DNA of 64,000 nt from Crossaster papposus (lineage: Eukaryota; Echinodermata; Asteroidea; Velatida; Solasteridae), in NCBI GenBank assembly GCA_037893245.1, contig JBAIAA010000106.1, forward strand, positions 1,116,001-1,180,000, written 5' to 3'. Both the position numbers and the translations under genes were made by a program. This document shows, in pieces, positions 36,640 through 47,270 of this stretch. The notes under the pieces were generated by a model that ran no database searches, was not told the origin of the DNA, and saw only the letters and a list, made by a program, of their open reading frames with translations. The first letter of the stretch is position 1; each line of letters opens with the position of its first letter.

Positions 36640-37030
36640 CTTTGTTTTAAGGTGGGAATCCCAAACCTTTGCAGCATTTTAGGATAACTACTATTATAAC
36701 CACATCCTGCAACTATTCAAAGCGCCCTTTTTTTAATGCTTTCAAAATGGTTAGACTAAGCATTAGCTAATCCTCCATCCCACACTGGAGCGCCCTATTC
36801 AAGAATCGGTCTAATGTAGCTGTTGTAAATAACAAGCAAATCTTGAACGGGTAAACAGTGGTCTTTAAGAACACGAAGCATATACAGTTTTCTACGAGAG
36901 CGTTTAATTAGGTCAGTAATATGGGTCTCCCATTTCAAATTGCTCTGAATTAGTATGCCAATTAGTTTAACTGTTTCCAATGAGTGGTCATTCAGCAGGA
37001 ACTTGTTGGGATAATAGGCGTTATGCATTT
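36640..37030 (-). pseudogene. LINE reverse-transcriptase relic, C-terminal part
   Basis: On the minus strand, about 78 codons read without a stop with the hallmark order of a non-LTR retrotransposon reverse transcriptase thumb: VKLIGILIQSNLKWETHI, then KRSRRKLYMLRVLKDH, then VIYNSYIRPILE. Jockey/CR1-type enzymes have LGV-x-I-x-x-DLKW, LYxLRxLK and YxxYIRPxLEY here. Immediately downstream (below 36795) the frame is broken by stops, though words such as APVWDGGL, NHFESI and a KRAL-like stretch can still be picked out in shifted frames. The fingers, palm and endonuclease are absent. It is a dead 5'-truncated copy in the DISP intron. Confidence 0.8.
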
Positions 37031-38640
37031 ATTGTGTAGGTAATCAACGGGGTTTTTTCTTTCAAAACACAATACAAGTAGTTGAGAAAGAAAAAAATTA
37101 AAGTTTTAAATTATGAACGTTGCAAATATATGTACATGTACAGTATGTAGAAATACAAATAATAAAACAGAGCTCTGTTTCTAAACTTATTTGTTTGCTT
37201 TGTGTTCTTAAGTTGTGTTTAGTATAACAGTATAACAGCCATTAACTGACTAGTTTAAGTGTCCCCAGCAGCACATTTTATGCAACTTCCTACTCTTGTT
37301 AAAAGTTATAAACTATTTGACTATTTCTTTTTGGTTATTTTTTTGTTTTTTTAAAGGGCACTTTTTAAACGGCACTTTTTAAACATTTAAAACAAATTAC
37401 ATGCTTTTTCGGGCGCTGTTGTTGTGAATTTTTGTGATGTCATTTCAGGAAATTCACATTTTTTAAGTGTGAACCAAAAATTTGCTTATTAAAAACATTT
37501 GTGATAAAGTTTGCTCATTGGCTCACTGCCATGTACTGACAAAATAAATCATCAAAGAAAAGAACATAAACAACCAAATATCCACAATTCTAGCTGTAAC
37601 GCGCAAACAAAAATGAAGTGGCGAAACGAAGGTTTTGGGCCATTTGTCACCCTAACAAGCAAAAATACACTGAAGCAAGCAATAAAATAAATCACTTGAT
37701 ACTCCAAATCAACTTCTCGACTCAATTTATAAACTCAACTCTCAAACTTAATGCTTCAGTTTAAATCTTCCAGACAGATCTTGAACTAAAATCTTCCAAA
37801 CAAATCTTCAAATCAAACAAATTAATAAGTTAAGGTGGGCCCACCATAATCATTCGCGAATGAAGCGAATTTCGGTGTAAGGCACCACCGGTCTTGGCCC
37901 GATCGTCCCTTGGACATTAATGCCGTTGAACTCTCCGCAGACCGGGCAGCTCTCCGTCTATATGATCTCCCCCACAGGCTCCGTCTGTGCTTCGGCTTAC
38001 TGTATTTAGGTAGGGTTCTCGTATGGGCCCATCCTGATGTCGGACGCCAAGCTCAAGTGTGCTGATCACGAGCCATCTGAAAATTATAGATTTTCACCAA
38101 TTCTTCCAATTTCTACATTTATAATAATTAAATGCGGCCAACCAGGTTATTAGAAAACCATAAACCGTAAAAAGATTTATCTGTGACTTTATCAGTCAAA
38201 TTTGTTCAAATCTTTCTCAATTCACATCACAAACATGTCAATTTCTTAAACGATGATCAAATCGTACATAGTTCACGACGATATGAATTAATCAATAAGA
38301 CAACTCAAAAAGACCACGAACAACAATCAATAAGACAACGAACAACTCAAAAGCACTATGCGCTAGCTGCAGCATTCAAAACCAGCATTCAAAACCAGCC
38401 GACCAAAGCGCTACTTTGCATATTAATCAAAGCACTTTCTCCTTTCATCCACGCACATATGGAGACTTGTGGGGAAGACCTTTGTTACCCTCTTTTGTTT
38501 CCCTTTGTCCTATTGTAATATTTAACGCTGTGGCGTTTCCACTCTGGGGTAAATAGATTTCTAAGGATTTTCCCTCTGGGGTAAATTTATCCTATTGTCC
38601 TATTGTGTTACCTTCCCCACAGGGCTGCCTGTATACGAGC
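37031..38640. other. No gene; unusual GC-rich block at about 37.83-38.06 kb
   Basis: The block GGTGGGCCCACC…GCACCACCGGTCTTGGCCCG…CTCCGTCTGTGCTTCGGC is far richer in GC than its flanks and has no long frame. The flanking 37.68-37.84 kb and 38.24-38.40 kb hold short imperfect repeats of the CTTCCAAACAAATCTTCAAA and AATAAGACAACG type. It could be part of an LTR or other retroelement. I cannot assign it. Confidence 0.35.
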
Positions 38641-38950
38641 ACCATGTCCTGAACCACATAACGACCGAGGATCCCCTATTGTGTTGTCCTTTATTCCTGT
38701 ACACACACACACACACACACGGTCATGTATAGACCAACAATCGTGGACGGGGCATTGTCCGACCGTCTTCCCTTTTTTGTTTGTACTCTAACGTTTTTCG
38801 GGTGATCGCCATAGGATTTGTACATGAGTTGAGATCGTGGACGTTGTGTCAATCGTGGACCCATTGTTTGCCTCCCAATTCTTTTGTCCGACGACCACGA
38901 TTGCCGGTCAATACAAACGCACACACACTTGGCACGTCATTGGTTGTGGG
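38640..38950. repeat. Dispersed repeat with CA microsatellite
   Basis: A (CA)n run of about 20 bases lies at 38700-38720. Phrases CTTTTTTGTTTGTACTCTAA, GATCGTGGACG and GGACCCATTGTTTG recur in diverged form at 26.14-26.30 kb. TCGTGGAC is itself repeated three times here. Confidence 0.55.
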
Positions 38951-40189
38951 GTACCTCTATTTTTCGACCTTACTTTCCTTCTCTTTTTTTCCTTTGTCTC
39001 CTTAGAAATCATGAAATACATAGCGTTACGAGTGCGGGGTACTTCCATTTCTAAAGACGGGTTCCCGGTACCCCGTAAGTGCCAATCTGTAAACGCACAC
39101 ATACAAACAGGATCATACCATGGCTCATAACAAATCGAAAAAGAACAAAGACAGGTGTTCACATTGACAATTCGTTGTTTACAAAACAAATTAGACTTAA
39201 CAGTCTTGCTATAACATCATTTTACAAAGTTTGGAGAACATAGAACACATACCGGTAGTAAATAAAAAGGAGGAAAGAGAAAAACTTTTTAAAGAAGAGT
39301 CACATCAGTGGTGACACTAGCAATGTTTTGTGTTAAAATAGCTGTACAGGTACTTTTGTACCATTGAGATTTCTGCCGATAACGCAGTTTCTTAGTTTCG
39401 CTCATGAATAAGGATTTTGACATTAGCATAAAAACAAAAAAAGCATCAAAATACCTTTAAAAATGGCAATCAAAAATTAAAATTCAGGTATAAATAGAGT
39501 ATCGGTTTATAAAGATTGCATTGTGTAGGCCCTTTAAAATACTAATCACAAATTGCATTACCTACATGTAGAATGAGTACCCCCAAGCATTTTTTCATTT
39601 TGTCATCGTGCAGGTTCTATTTGCCTTTTTCTTAAGTCCTGATTAAAAGTGTCGGTATCTGTTATTGACTTGCCATGTACATGTACGGTATGTAAGCAGT
39701 GAATTTTGAAAATCTAAAAAGTTTTCTGAATGTACACACAGTATAAACACCGCAGACATTAGGTAATGAAACTGGGGCTTTCAAGAGGTAATTGAATTTA
39801 TAATTCCAGCTACATAATTCGAAATGTAGAAAACAGACAGGGGTGATTACCTCGGGCTGTCTGTCGGGCTGTTGGGCTATTTGTCTGTCTGTTAGCAGGA
39901 TTATGGATACACTACTAGAGGAATTTTAACAGAACTTGATGGGCTACATGTACGGCTTATAGGTCAAGGATGATTCCGTTAAATTTTCAGATTGATCTGG
40001 ATCCCAATGAGGAATATGAATCACTTTAAATTGCAATATTGGAGCGGTGGTCTGCGCTCTAGCGGGTGCTTAGTATGCGTTCCTTCTCAGTTGGGGAAAA
40101 AACACTGGTATCTAACATTGGTATCTAACATGTCGGTATATTTATCATTGTCTTGACTATCTCTTCATTTTTTTCCTCTATTTTGTTAG
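38951..40189. other. No gene recognised; 3' end of the large DISP intron
   Basis: Nothing recognisable until the pyrimidine tract CTCTTCATTTTTTTCCTCTA before the acceptor at 40188-40189. Confidence 0.4.
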
Positions 40190-40568
40190 GGTTTTGAACC
40201 ACGGGGTACGGCCATAAGTCGGCGGTCGGTCACCTGGCAGAACATGCTGGATCAGACTGGAGCCGGCCAGCTTCTCTCGGTCTACCCGGTGTACGGCAGC
40301 CGCCATCCTTACAGCCAGATAAAACACCCCACTGTGCACTCCACCTTACCCAATGCCTCCGTCTCCTCGAGCAAAACAACCTCATCGTCCCTCATGCTGA
40401 CTGCCGTGCCGGACAACATCCGGACTTCCAGAGCCGTGGATGAGATTGATGCTGTCACGTCTGGCGACGATGATGCCAGTAGTAGCAGTTCCGGCAAATG
40501 GCTGGATGACGGAGAGTTACCCTTCGGAGAGGGGGATGTGAATGAGCCGTTTTTCTGTTTCAACCCTT
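40190..40568 (+). CDS. DISP1: Dispatched homologue, first extracellular loop exon (exon A)
   Basis: After the acceptor TTTTGTTAG the exon reads GFEPRGTAISRRSVTWQNML, the Dispatched signature just outside TM1. It continues through LLSVYPVYGSRHPYS and a Ser- and Asp-rich low-complexity part (SGDDDASSSSS), and ends …GDVNEPFFCFNP before CCTT|GTGAGTC. It is 379 nt, starting in phase 0 and ending in phase 1. The segment forms the start of the large first extracellular loop, which is the variable part of the family. The second half (from about 40447) exists again at 42068-42191. The frame stays open past the donor to 40696, but that extension is intronic and is duplicated with the intron. Confidence 0.85.
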
Positions 40569-42063
40569 GTGAGTCAATAGACCCGAGACCTAATGGCCTT
40601 GTTTATGCGCTTTCCTATGGAAGCGAAGTATGGACAGTCTCGCTCATTTGTGCCATAAGAAAGCGTGCATGTAAAAAAATCATGACATCATTATAGGTCT
40701 TAGGCATACTGCACTTTGAGTTATGGAACAATGGAAATGTAGTTTTACCCTTAAAATACTGTACAATTTCACGAAGATTTCACTGAGATGTTATGGTGAA
40801 ACTACATTTCCAATATTCAAGAACTCATAGTGTTGGGTCTTATTTTTGCCATTGTATAACAGTGTGTTTATTTCCTGATAGTTCTCTTAAAAATGTAGAC
40901 TAGTAGAGTACACAAATGTAGTTGCGCAGTTTAGAATAAGAAGGTGGGTTGGGGCAGTTCAGACATTTGCTGGTCTGTTTATTAGAGGAGAAAGCTACAT
41001 GTACATATAAATATATATAATTGACTTTGCACAATGCAACAAGGTCTACTAGCTCAGATCAACTGTTCACTGTTTTAGTGGACAGATAGGGAAATATTTT
41101 GAGGAATTGTGCCTTCGATGATACACGCATGAAACTTGGCACACAGTCAGAGTACCGGTATGTCATAAAAAGATTTTTAGCTTATAGGGCCATCACAGAT
41201 TTGTCCTTTGAAAAAAATATAAGTATAATAACAAGCAATTAAATGGCGCCATTGCTTGTTATTCTGCCTATAATTCTTCAAAAGACAAATATGTAATTGC
41301 CCTATAGCCAGATAATGGGTATCTTTCATGCTTGAATCATCAAAGGCACAATCTCATCACCTATCTTCCCTACTATTTGGAACAACATTAACCTGACAAT
41401 TCTGTGTGGACTTTTTATTTTGTGGGTTTGACAAGGGGGCTTTTAAATCACATACTGATTCTATTTTGGCTTGACTTTTACAGCTAGAGAGTATGCCTGG
41501 ATGGTGTTTGAGCCAATTCACTCTGGTAATCTGCTGACGTTACATGGCCTACAGTCAATGTGCCAGTTGGAAGAAGCCAATGTCCATCAGCATCTGCAGT
41601 TCATGAGGAGCTGTTACACCAACAGGAAGGGGGAATGCTGTCACAGCTGGTCAATCGGAAACTATGTGGCGTTGCTTAACAACCGTTCTAGCTGCGCAAC
41701 AATTACGGCAGCCGATGTGGCAGAAACCCTGGAATTATTGCAAAAATGCTCCCACTTCTATCGCAGTCGGACCTTGCTGCCCGACTGTTGGAAGACCAGG
41801 GACTTGAGACCGTGCCCGACCAACATCCATCGGGACTGCATCCGCTATGACGCCGTCTACTCCATCATGCATTACCTGGCTGATGTGGAGTTTCTGAGCG
41901 AGGAGAAGCCCAACAACATCCGCGTGCAAAATGCCATGGTCATCCTACCGGTGCATGCTGGGAACGACATGCAAGAGGTCTACGAGGACAACTTTCAGGA
42001 CAAGGAAGTAGAAAACTCGGAGGTTAAAGTGACGGGATTGTTCTTCGACTTCAAGTACGATCT
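40443..42063 (+). repeat. Tandem duplication in DISP, unit 1
   Basis: The unit runs from GATTGATGCTGTCACGTCTG in the middle of exon A, through the intron, to TTCGACTTCAAGTACGATCT in the middle of the following exon. The next bases repeat ATTGATGCTGTCACGTCTGG. Spacing between copies is 1621 bases on the exon-A side and 1570 on the exon-B side, so the introns differ by indels. Exonic parts are about 97% identical by eye; introns are more diverged. Confidence 0.9.
41085..41375. repeat. Element F in the DISP intron (copy in unit 1)
   Basis: The left end GATAGGGAAATATTTTGAGG / AATTGTGCCTTCGATGAT is mirrored by ATCATCAAAGGCACAATCTC / ATCACCTATCTTCCCTA at the right. The inner arms contain ATAGGGCCATCACAG and AACAAGCAATTAAATGG. 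A 3'-truncated duplicate lies at about 42730-42965 and a diverged third copy at 19.72-20.05 kb. It is a foldback element, non-coding. Confidence 0.7.
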
Positions 42064-42191
42064 CAAGATTGATGCTGTCACGTCTGGCGACGATGATGAC
42101 AGTAGTAGCAGTCCTGGCAAATTGCCGGATGACGAAGAGTTACCCTTCGGAGAGGGGGATGCGAATGAGCCGTTCTTCTGTTCCAACCCTT
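41484..42191 (+). CDS. DISP1: Dispatched homologue, extra chimeric exon (B1 + A')
   Basis: The acceptor GACTTTTACAG precedes the exon and the donor CCTT|GTGAGTC follows it. It is 708 nt, exactly 236 codons, with phase 1 on both sides. The first 580 nt encode the Cys-rich second part of extracellular loop 1 (REYAWMVFEPIHSGNLL … CCHSWSIGNYVALLNN … DCWKTRDLRPCPTN … GLFFDFKYDL). At 42064-42070 this runs in frame into a second copy of the exon-A end (KIDAVTSGDDDD … DANEPFFCSNP). It differs from the canonical copy in the last exon at seven residues, among them Trp for Arg in REYAR. Inclusion would lengthen the loop by 236 residues; skipping restores the usual order. It could also be a non-functional insertion or an assembly artefact of two haplotypes. 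Confidence 0.75.
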
Positions 42192-43633
42192 GTGAGTCGA
42201 TAGACCCAAATTGTAATGGTTTTGTTTATGCGCTTCCTTATGGGAGCGAAGTGGGAACACCAGACGAAGTATGGACAGTCTCGCTCATTTGTGTCATAAG
42301 AAAGCGTACATGTAAACAAATCATGACATCATTATAGGTCTTAGGCCTACTGCACTACGAGTTATGGAACAATGGAAATGTAGTTTCAGCCTTAAAATAC
42401 TGTGAAAATTCACAGAGATTTCACAGAGATTTCATGGTGTACCTGTACCTACATTTTTATTATTCAAGAACTCGTAGTGTTGGGTCTTATTTTTGCCATT
42501 GTATAACAGTGTGTTATTTCCCTGATAATTCTGTTAAAAATGTAGACTGGTAGAGTAGTTGCGCAGTTTAGAATAAGAAGATGGGTTGGGGCAGTACAGA
42601 CATTTGTTGGTCTGGTTAAAAGAGAGGAGGAAGCTACATATAAATATATACAATTGACTTTGCACAATGCAACAAGGTCTACATTGTACTTCATGTAGCT
42701 CAGATCAACTGTTCACTGTTTTAGTGGACAGATAGGGAAATATTTGGGGAAATGTGCCTTCGATGATATACGCATGAAACTTGGCACGCAGTCAGAGTAT
42801 GTCATGAGATGAGAGATATTTTTAGCTTATAGGGCCATCACAGATTTGTCCTTTGAAAAAATATAAGTATAATAACAAGCAATTAAATGGCTGCCATTGC
42901 TTGTTATTCTGCCTATATTTCATCAAAAGACAAATACGCAATTGCCCTATAGCCAGATAATGGATGAGATACTCCAACTATGTGCCAAATTGTGGGTTTG
43001 ACAAGTGTTTTTTTAAATCACATACTAATTCTATTTTGGTTTGACTTTTACAGCCAGAGAGTATGCCCGGATGGTGTTTGAGCCAATTCACTCTGGTAAT
43101 CTGCTGACGTTACACGGCCTACAGTCAATGTGCCAGTTGGAAGAAGCCAATGTTCGTCAACATTTGCAGTTCATGAGAAGCTGTTACACCAACAAAAAGG
43201 GGGAATGCTGTCACAGCTGGTCAATCGGTAACTATGTGGCGTTGCTTAACAACCGTTCTAGCTGCGCAACAATTACGGCAGCCGATGTGGCAGAAACCCT
43301 GGAATTACTGCAAAAATGCTCCCACTTCTATCGCAGTCGGACCTTGCTGCCCGACTGTTGGAAGACCAGGGACTTGAGACCGTGCCCGACCAACATCCAT
43401 CGGGACTGCATCCGCTATGACGCCGTCTACTCCATCATGCATTACCTGGCTGATGTGGAGTTCCTGAGCGTGGAGAAGCCCAACAACATCCGCGTGCAAA
43501 ATGCCATGGTCATCCTACCAGTGCATGCTGGGAACGACATGCGAGAGGTCTACGAGGACAACTTTCAAGACAAGGAAGTAGAAAACTCGGAGGTTAAAGT
43601 GACGGGATTGTTCTTCGACCTCAAGTACGATAT
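42064..43633 (+). repeat. Tandem duplication in DISP, unit 2
   Basis: The second unit starts at ATTGATGCTGTC, repeats the end of exon A, the intron and the start of exon B, and ends at about TTCGACCTCAAGTACGAT, where the canonical gene continues with ATCTTCGGCGAGCATCTGAC. The intron copy (42192-43053) is shorter than the first (40569-41483), mainly because the 3' end of element F has been lost or replaced. Confidence 0.9.
42730..42965. repeat. Element F in the DISP intron (duplicate, 3'-truncated)
   Basis: It matches the 41.09-kb copy through GCAATTGCCCTATAGCCAGATAATG and then departs, lacking the right-hand terminal arm. The presence in both duplication units shows the element predates the duplication. 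Confidence 0.7.
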
Positions 43634-46058
43634 CTTCGGCGAGCATCTGACGGCCGAGGCTTTGTATCCGTGCCTTGGAGTGGTGATCATTATCTTGCTG
43701 ATGTGGATATACATTGGATCTTTGTTTATCACCGTCATGACAGTGCTGAGTATGGCCATGTCGCTAATCCTTGCATATTTCCTCTACCGTGTGGTCTTTA
43801 GGATTCCCTTCTTTCCATTCATGAACCTGACCACTGTTATCCTCCTGGTGGGCATTGGAGCCGACGACGCGTTTGTCTACTGTGACATCTGGAAGCGTAC
43901 CCGTCTGGACCACGTCAACACCCCTCACGTTCTGGTGGTCTTGGACACACTGCGGCACGCTTCAGTGTCCATGTTCGTCACCAGTCTGACAACAGCGTCC
44001 GCTTTCTTTGCCAACTCCATCAGCAGCATTACCTCCATTAAATGCTTTGGGATTTTTGCAGGGACGACTATACTTGTCAACTGTTTCTTCACCGTTACCT
44101 GGTTGCCTGCTGTTGTCACCATTTACGACCATTACTTCGACGGATTCTCCTCCCACAGAAAGGACACCAGGGAGTACAGAACATACAAATGGAAACACTT
44201 GTGGTGCACTCGCTTCATGTACTACGTGCACAAAATCAAGTATGCTGTGAGTGAATGGTCTCGCATTTTCTTTGACAAGATTTTACCTTGTGTTGTAGTC
44301 AAATTGCGGTACATGTGGCTGCTGACTTTAAGCACACTTACACTGGGTGGATTCATTCTAATCTTCTTAAACCCAAAGCTTCAGTTACCCACTCTCCCCG
44401 AGTTTCAATTGTTCCGCTCGCTGCACCCTTTTGAGCGATACGATTTTATCTACAAAGATATGTTCTGGTTTGAAAAGGTCAACAGCACGGGGTCACAGGT
44501 TTACGCTCACTTGCCTTTGACAATTGTCTGGGGTATTCAGCCTCGAGATAACGGCAATCCCCTGGACCCAGACAACCGTGGCACCATCACATTTGATGAA
44601 ACGTTCAACATTGCGCTGCCGGACTCCCAGCAGTGGCTTATAAAATTCTGTGCCAGGTTGCGCAATCATACTTTCTACTTTCCAACCTCAGGGCTGCAAT
44701 TTAAAAACTGTTTTATAGAGAGCTTTAAAACCTGGATGCAGTCTAGAAGCTGCCTGGACCCCGAAACGGGGAAGAGTCACGAACCATGCTGCCAGAAAAG
44801 CACATTTCCGTATTCTGAAGACGTCTTTAAGAAATGTCTCAAGGAAGCAGTTAGTGTTCTGTACCATGAGTTCCCAGTGGCCTTCACTAAATTCACCCCA
44901 GGACCTCGTTTCAGTGGTCCTAAAGACACAATCGCGGCTGCCATTGTCGAGTTTGACAGCACGCAAACGTTCACCTACTCCTTTGAAAAAATGAAAACAT
45001 TTTGGACCAGATTTGAGGAGTGGGTGATCTCAGAGATGAAAAACGCTCCCCCAGCTATGCAGAATGGCTGGTTCACAAGCTTTTTGGATTTTTACGATCT
45101 GCAGGACAACTTGGCACATGGTACGCCCATTGCTCTAGGCATGTCCATTATCATCTCAACTTGTGTCATGTTTTTGACCACCCAGAATCTTCTAATCAGC
45201 CTCTACGCCATCCTCTCTATCTCCGGCACCATCTGTGTCACCATCGGGGCCTTGGTGCTTCTGGGTTGGCAGCTCAACATTCTGGAATCCGTCATCCTGT
45301 CCGTCGCGGTGGGGCTTTCTGTTGACTTCACGGTCCACTACGGCGTGGCTTACAGTATTGCACCAGAGAAGGACAGGGAGTCGCGGGTGGTGTTCTCTCT
45401 TGGACGCATGGGATCTGCAATCACCATGGCTGCCTTGACCACCTTCGTGGCTGGTGCCTTGATGATGCCATCGGTCATCTTGTCCTACACCCAGATGGGT
45501 ACTTTTCTAATGCTAATTATGTCCATCAGCTGGGTATTCTCAACTTTCTACTTTCAGTCTCTTTGCCGTACCATCGGACCTGAGGGGTCGATGGGGCAGT
45601 TCCTACTCCCTGGCAGTGCCTGCTGTGCTCAGAGAAAGAACACCATCAGAGCGGTTGAGGATTCAGAGGTTATCCATTCTCATTCCTCGGAGATGCCCAG
45701 CTCGGGCGAGTCACATGAACTGGAACCCCTCGGCTCCTTCGCGGCGTCAGATCTGTGCTCGCCCGCACCTACTTGTAGCACCAGTTCCCCGGGCACCTGC
45801 AGCAAATTTTCCTGCCATCTACAAGTTGCTCCGCATTGCCCGCACCACCACCACCACCAGCACCACCAGGTCAGCAGGCACAGGCCCGAGAGTCCACTGG
45901 TCCCAGTCACCAGTGGTGCTCATTCTGAGGTGGTATGGGAGGGAACAAGCGGGTTTGTGACGCGGCTTTACCAGCCAGTGCCTCAGAGTGAGCTATCCTC
46001 GTCGGCTATTCTTCCAAACAGGAACCCAAATATCCCCGACATCTGGGTGAAAATGTGA
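43054..46058 (+). CDS. DISP1: Dispatched homologue, last exon: sterol-sensing domain, RND half 2, C-tail
   Basis: Follows GACTTTTACAG and codes to TGA at 46056-46058 (3005 nt). It starts with the second part of extracellular loop 1 (REYARMVFEP…), rich in Cys. From about 43645 comes the sterol-sensing domain with TM2-TM6; the RND-type charged motif GIGADDAF lies at 43851-43874. Then a linker, TM7, the second large extracellular domain with conserved Cys (ESFKTWMQSRSCLD, EPCCQKS), and the second transmembrane block from about 45115, with the matching AVGLSVDFTVHYG near 45306-45345. A cytoplasmic tail follows from about 45560, Ser/Pro-rich with a His-rich tract near 45840-45870. Joined without the extra exon, the visible protein is 1168 residues; with it, 1404. 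Intact RND aspartates suggest a working Hedgehog-release transporter. Confidence 0.93.
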
Positions 46059-46479
46059 TTTTCCGTGAAATTCTGGAATGTATATATTAATCACGATTTG
46101 AAACATTTTTGGATTAGGCGTATAAGTAAGATTTGCGTTGAGGTCGATCGAGGACTTTCAGGACATGTTTCGTTTATAAATTTGATAGTTGAAATTTGAA
46201 TGGGGAGAAGAACTTTTATAATTACTTTAACAAGGTACATGTACATATTCCTTGGGTTGTTAAGACGTTTGACTTGATTGATTAGACGAATCTATTACAT
46301 CGAATGTACCGGTCCAGAGGCGAAGAAATACATGTAACAGGCATGGTGGTTTAGGGTGGCACAAAGTCCTTATGGGTTACATGTATAGTGCTGTTCATTT
46401 TCAAACAATTTAGTATTCAATTATCCAAAAATGCACTTGCCTGAACGTTTGGCTGCCTTTCTCGCTTATGTTTTTTTGC
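46059..46479 (+). other. DISP 3' untranslated region and downstream spacer
   Basis: Follows the DISP stop. No clear AATAAA signal was picked out close to the stop. Two ACATGTA palindromes are present. Confidence 0.35.
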
Positions 46480-46683
46480 AATCGACAGACGGCGATCGTG
46501 GAAAAAAACTGTCCGACCTCGGTTACAAACGAATGCCATTTTTCTTGCATTTTTTCTAGGCATCCATGATTGTAAAACTTCGAACAGGTCAAATGGTATT
46601 TACTATAAAATACAACCCCCTAAATCCACCTATTCCTGATAATTCAAGCAATTACCAATGGTGTATTGCTCCTTTTAAAGTTG
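46480..46683 (+). repeat. Family A element, right part
   Basis: GACGGCGATCGTGGAAAAAA, CTAGGCATCCATGATTGTAA, CTTCGAACAGGTCAAATGGT, CTATAAAATACAACCCCCTA and a right end ACCAATGGTGTATTGCTCC. The left half is degraded. Confidence 0.7.
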
Positions 46684-47060
46684 TGTTCATAGATGCTGGG
46701 AAAAAAAGTTGTTGTTTGGTTTCTTGACCCTGTATTATTTGTAATGGGGCATTTTATAGATGTCAGGGAATCTTGTCAGGTCAATGATCCAGACTGACTT
46801 ACACCCCTTCATTTGAACGGATTGCAGACAAATTGTAAACTAGTAACAAAATTTGGTAAATTAGGGCAGTTTTAGAAAACAGTCAGTTTTGTACTCAACG
46901 ATAGTCAGACTGACCATACATTTGCCACAGTTGAAAATTTACACACAAAAATTAACTTTTCTTGAAAATTACGAAACACAAGGTATTATGATTTCACAGA
47001 ACCAGTTGAGTAAGGTATTTCATAGTAATTTGGTAGTTTAAATATGTTATATAATTTGCA
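46684..47060 (-). repeat. Family E element fragment
   Basis: GTTGTGTTCATAGATGCTGG, TTTCTTGACC, GTCAGGGAATC and CTTTTCTTGAAAATTACG appear in the reverse order of the 30.7-kb copy, directly abutting the family-A fragment. Confidence 0.55.
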
Positions 47061-47270
47061 AATGTTGTACAGTATGTACACAAATATATTACCAACATGC
47101 GTGTAGAATTACACCTTGCACACACCTACTGGTATACAACGATAGATATACATGTACTTGTAGATAGATATACCATGCCAAATACACAATCATGCATATT
47201 AAACATGATCACGTCTATTCCAATGTGTTTACAATAGCCCTGTTATTACCAGACCTATTTTATGCTTCCG

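Larger units (their letters stand above)
22772..40189 (+). other. 17.4-kb DISP intron filled with repeats
   Basis: The donor GTAAGT at 22772 pairs with the acceptor TTTTGTTAG ending at 40189. The intron carries family-A, C, D and E elements, long C-runs, a LINE relic, a TTA microsatellite and CA repeats. No nested gene was recognised. Confidence 0.7.

Noticed and set aside
40569..40696. Read-through of exon A past its donor to a stop at 40696
   Set aside because: The same extension is duplicated after the chimeric exon (to 42337) and differs by indels, as intron sequence would. A good donor precedes it, and the true next exon joins in phase.
44008..45960. Several plus- and minus-strand frames overlapping the last DISP exon
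   Set aside because: They are shadows of the true frame, which carries continuous Dispatched domains.
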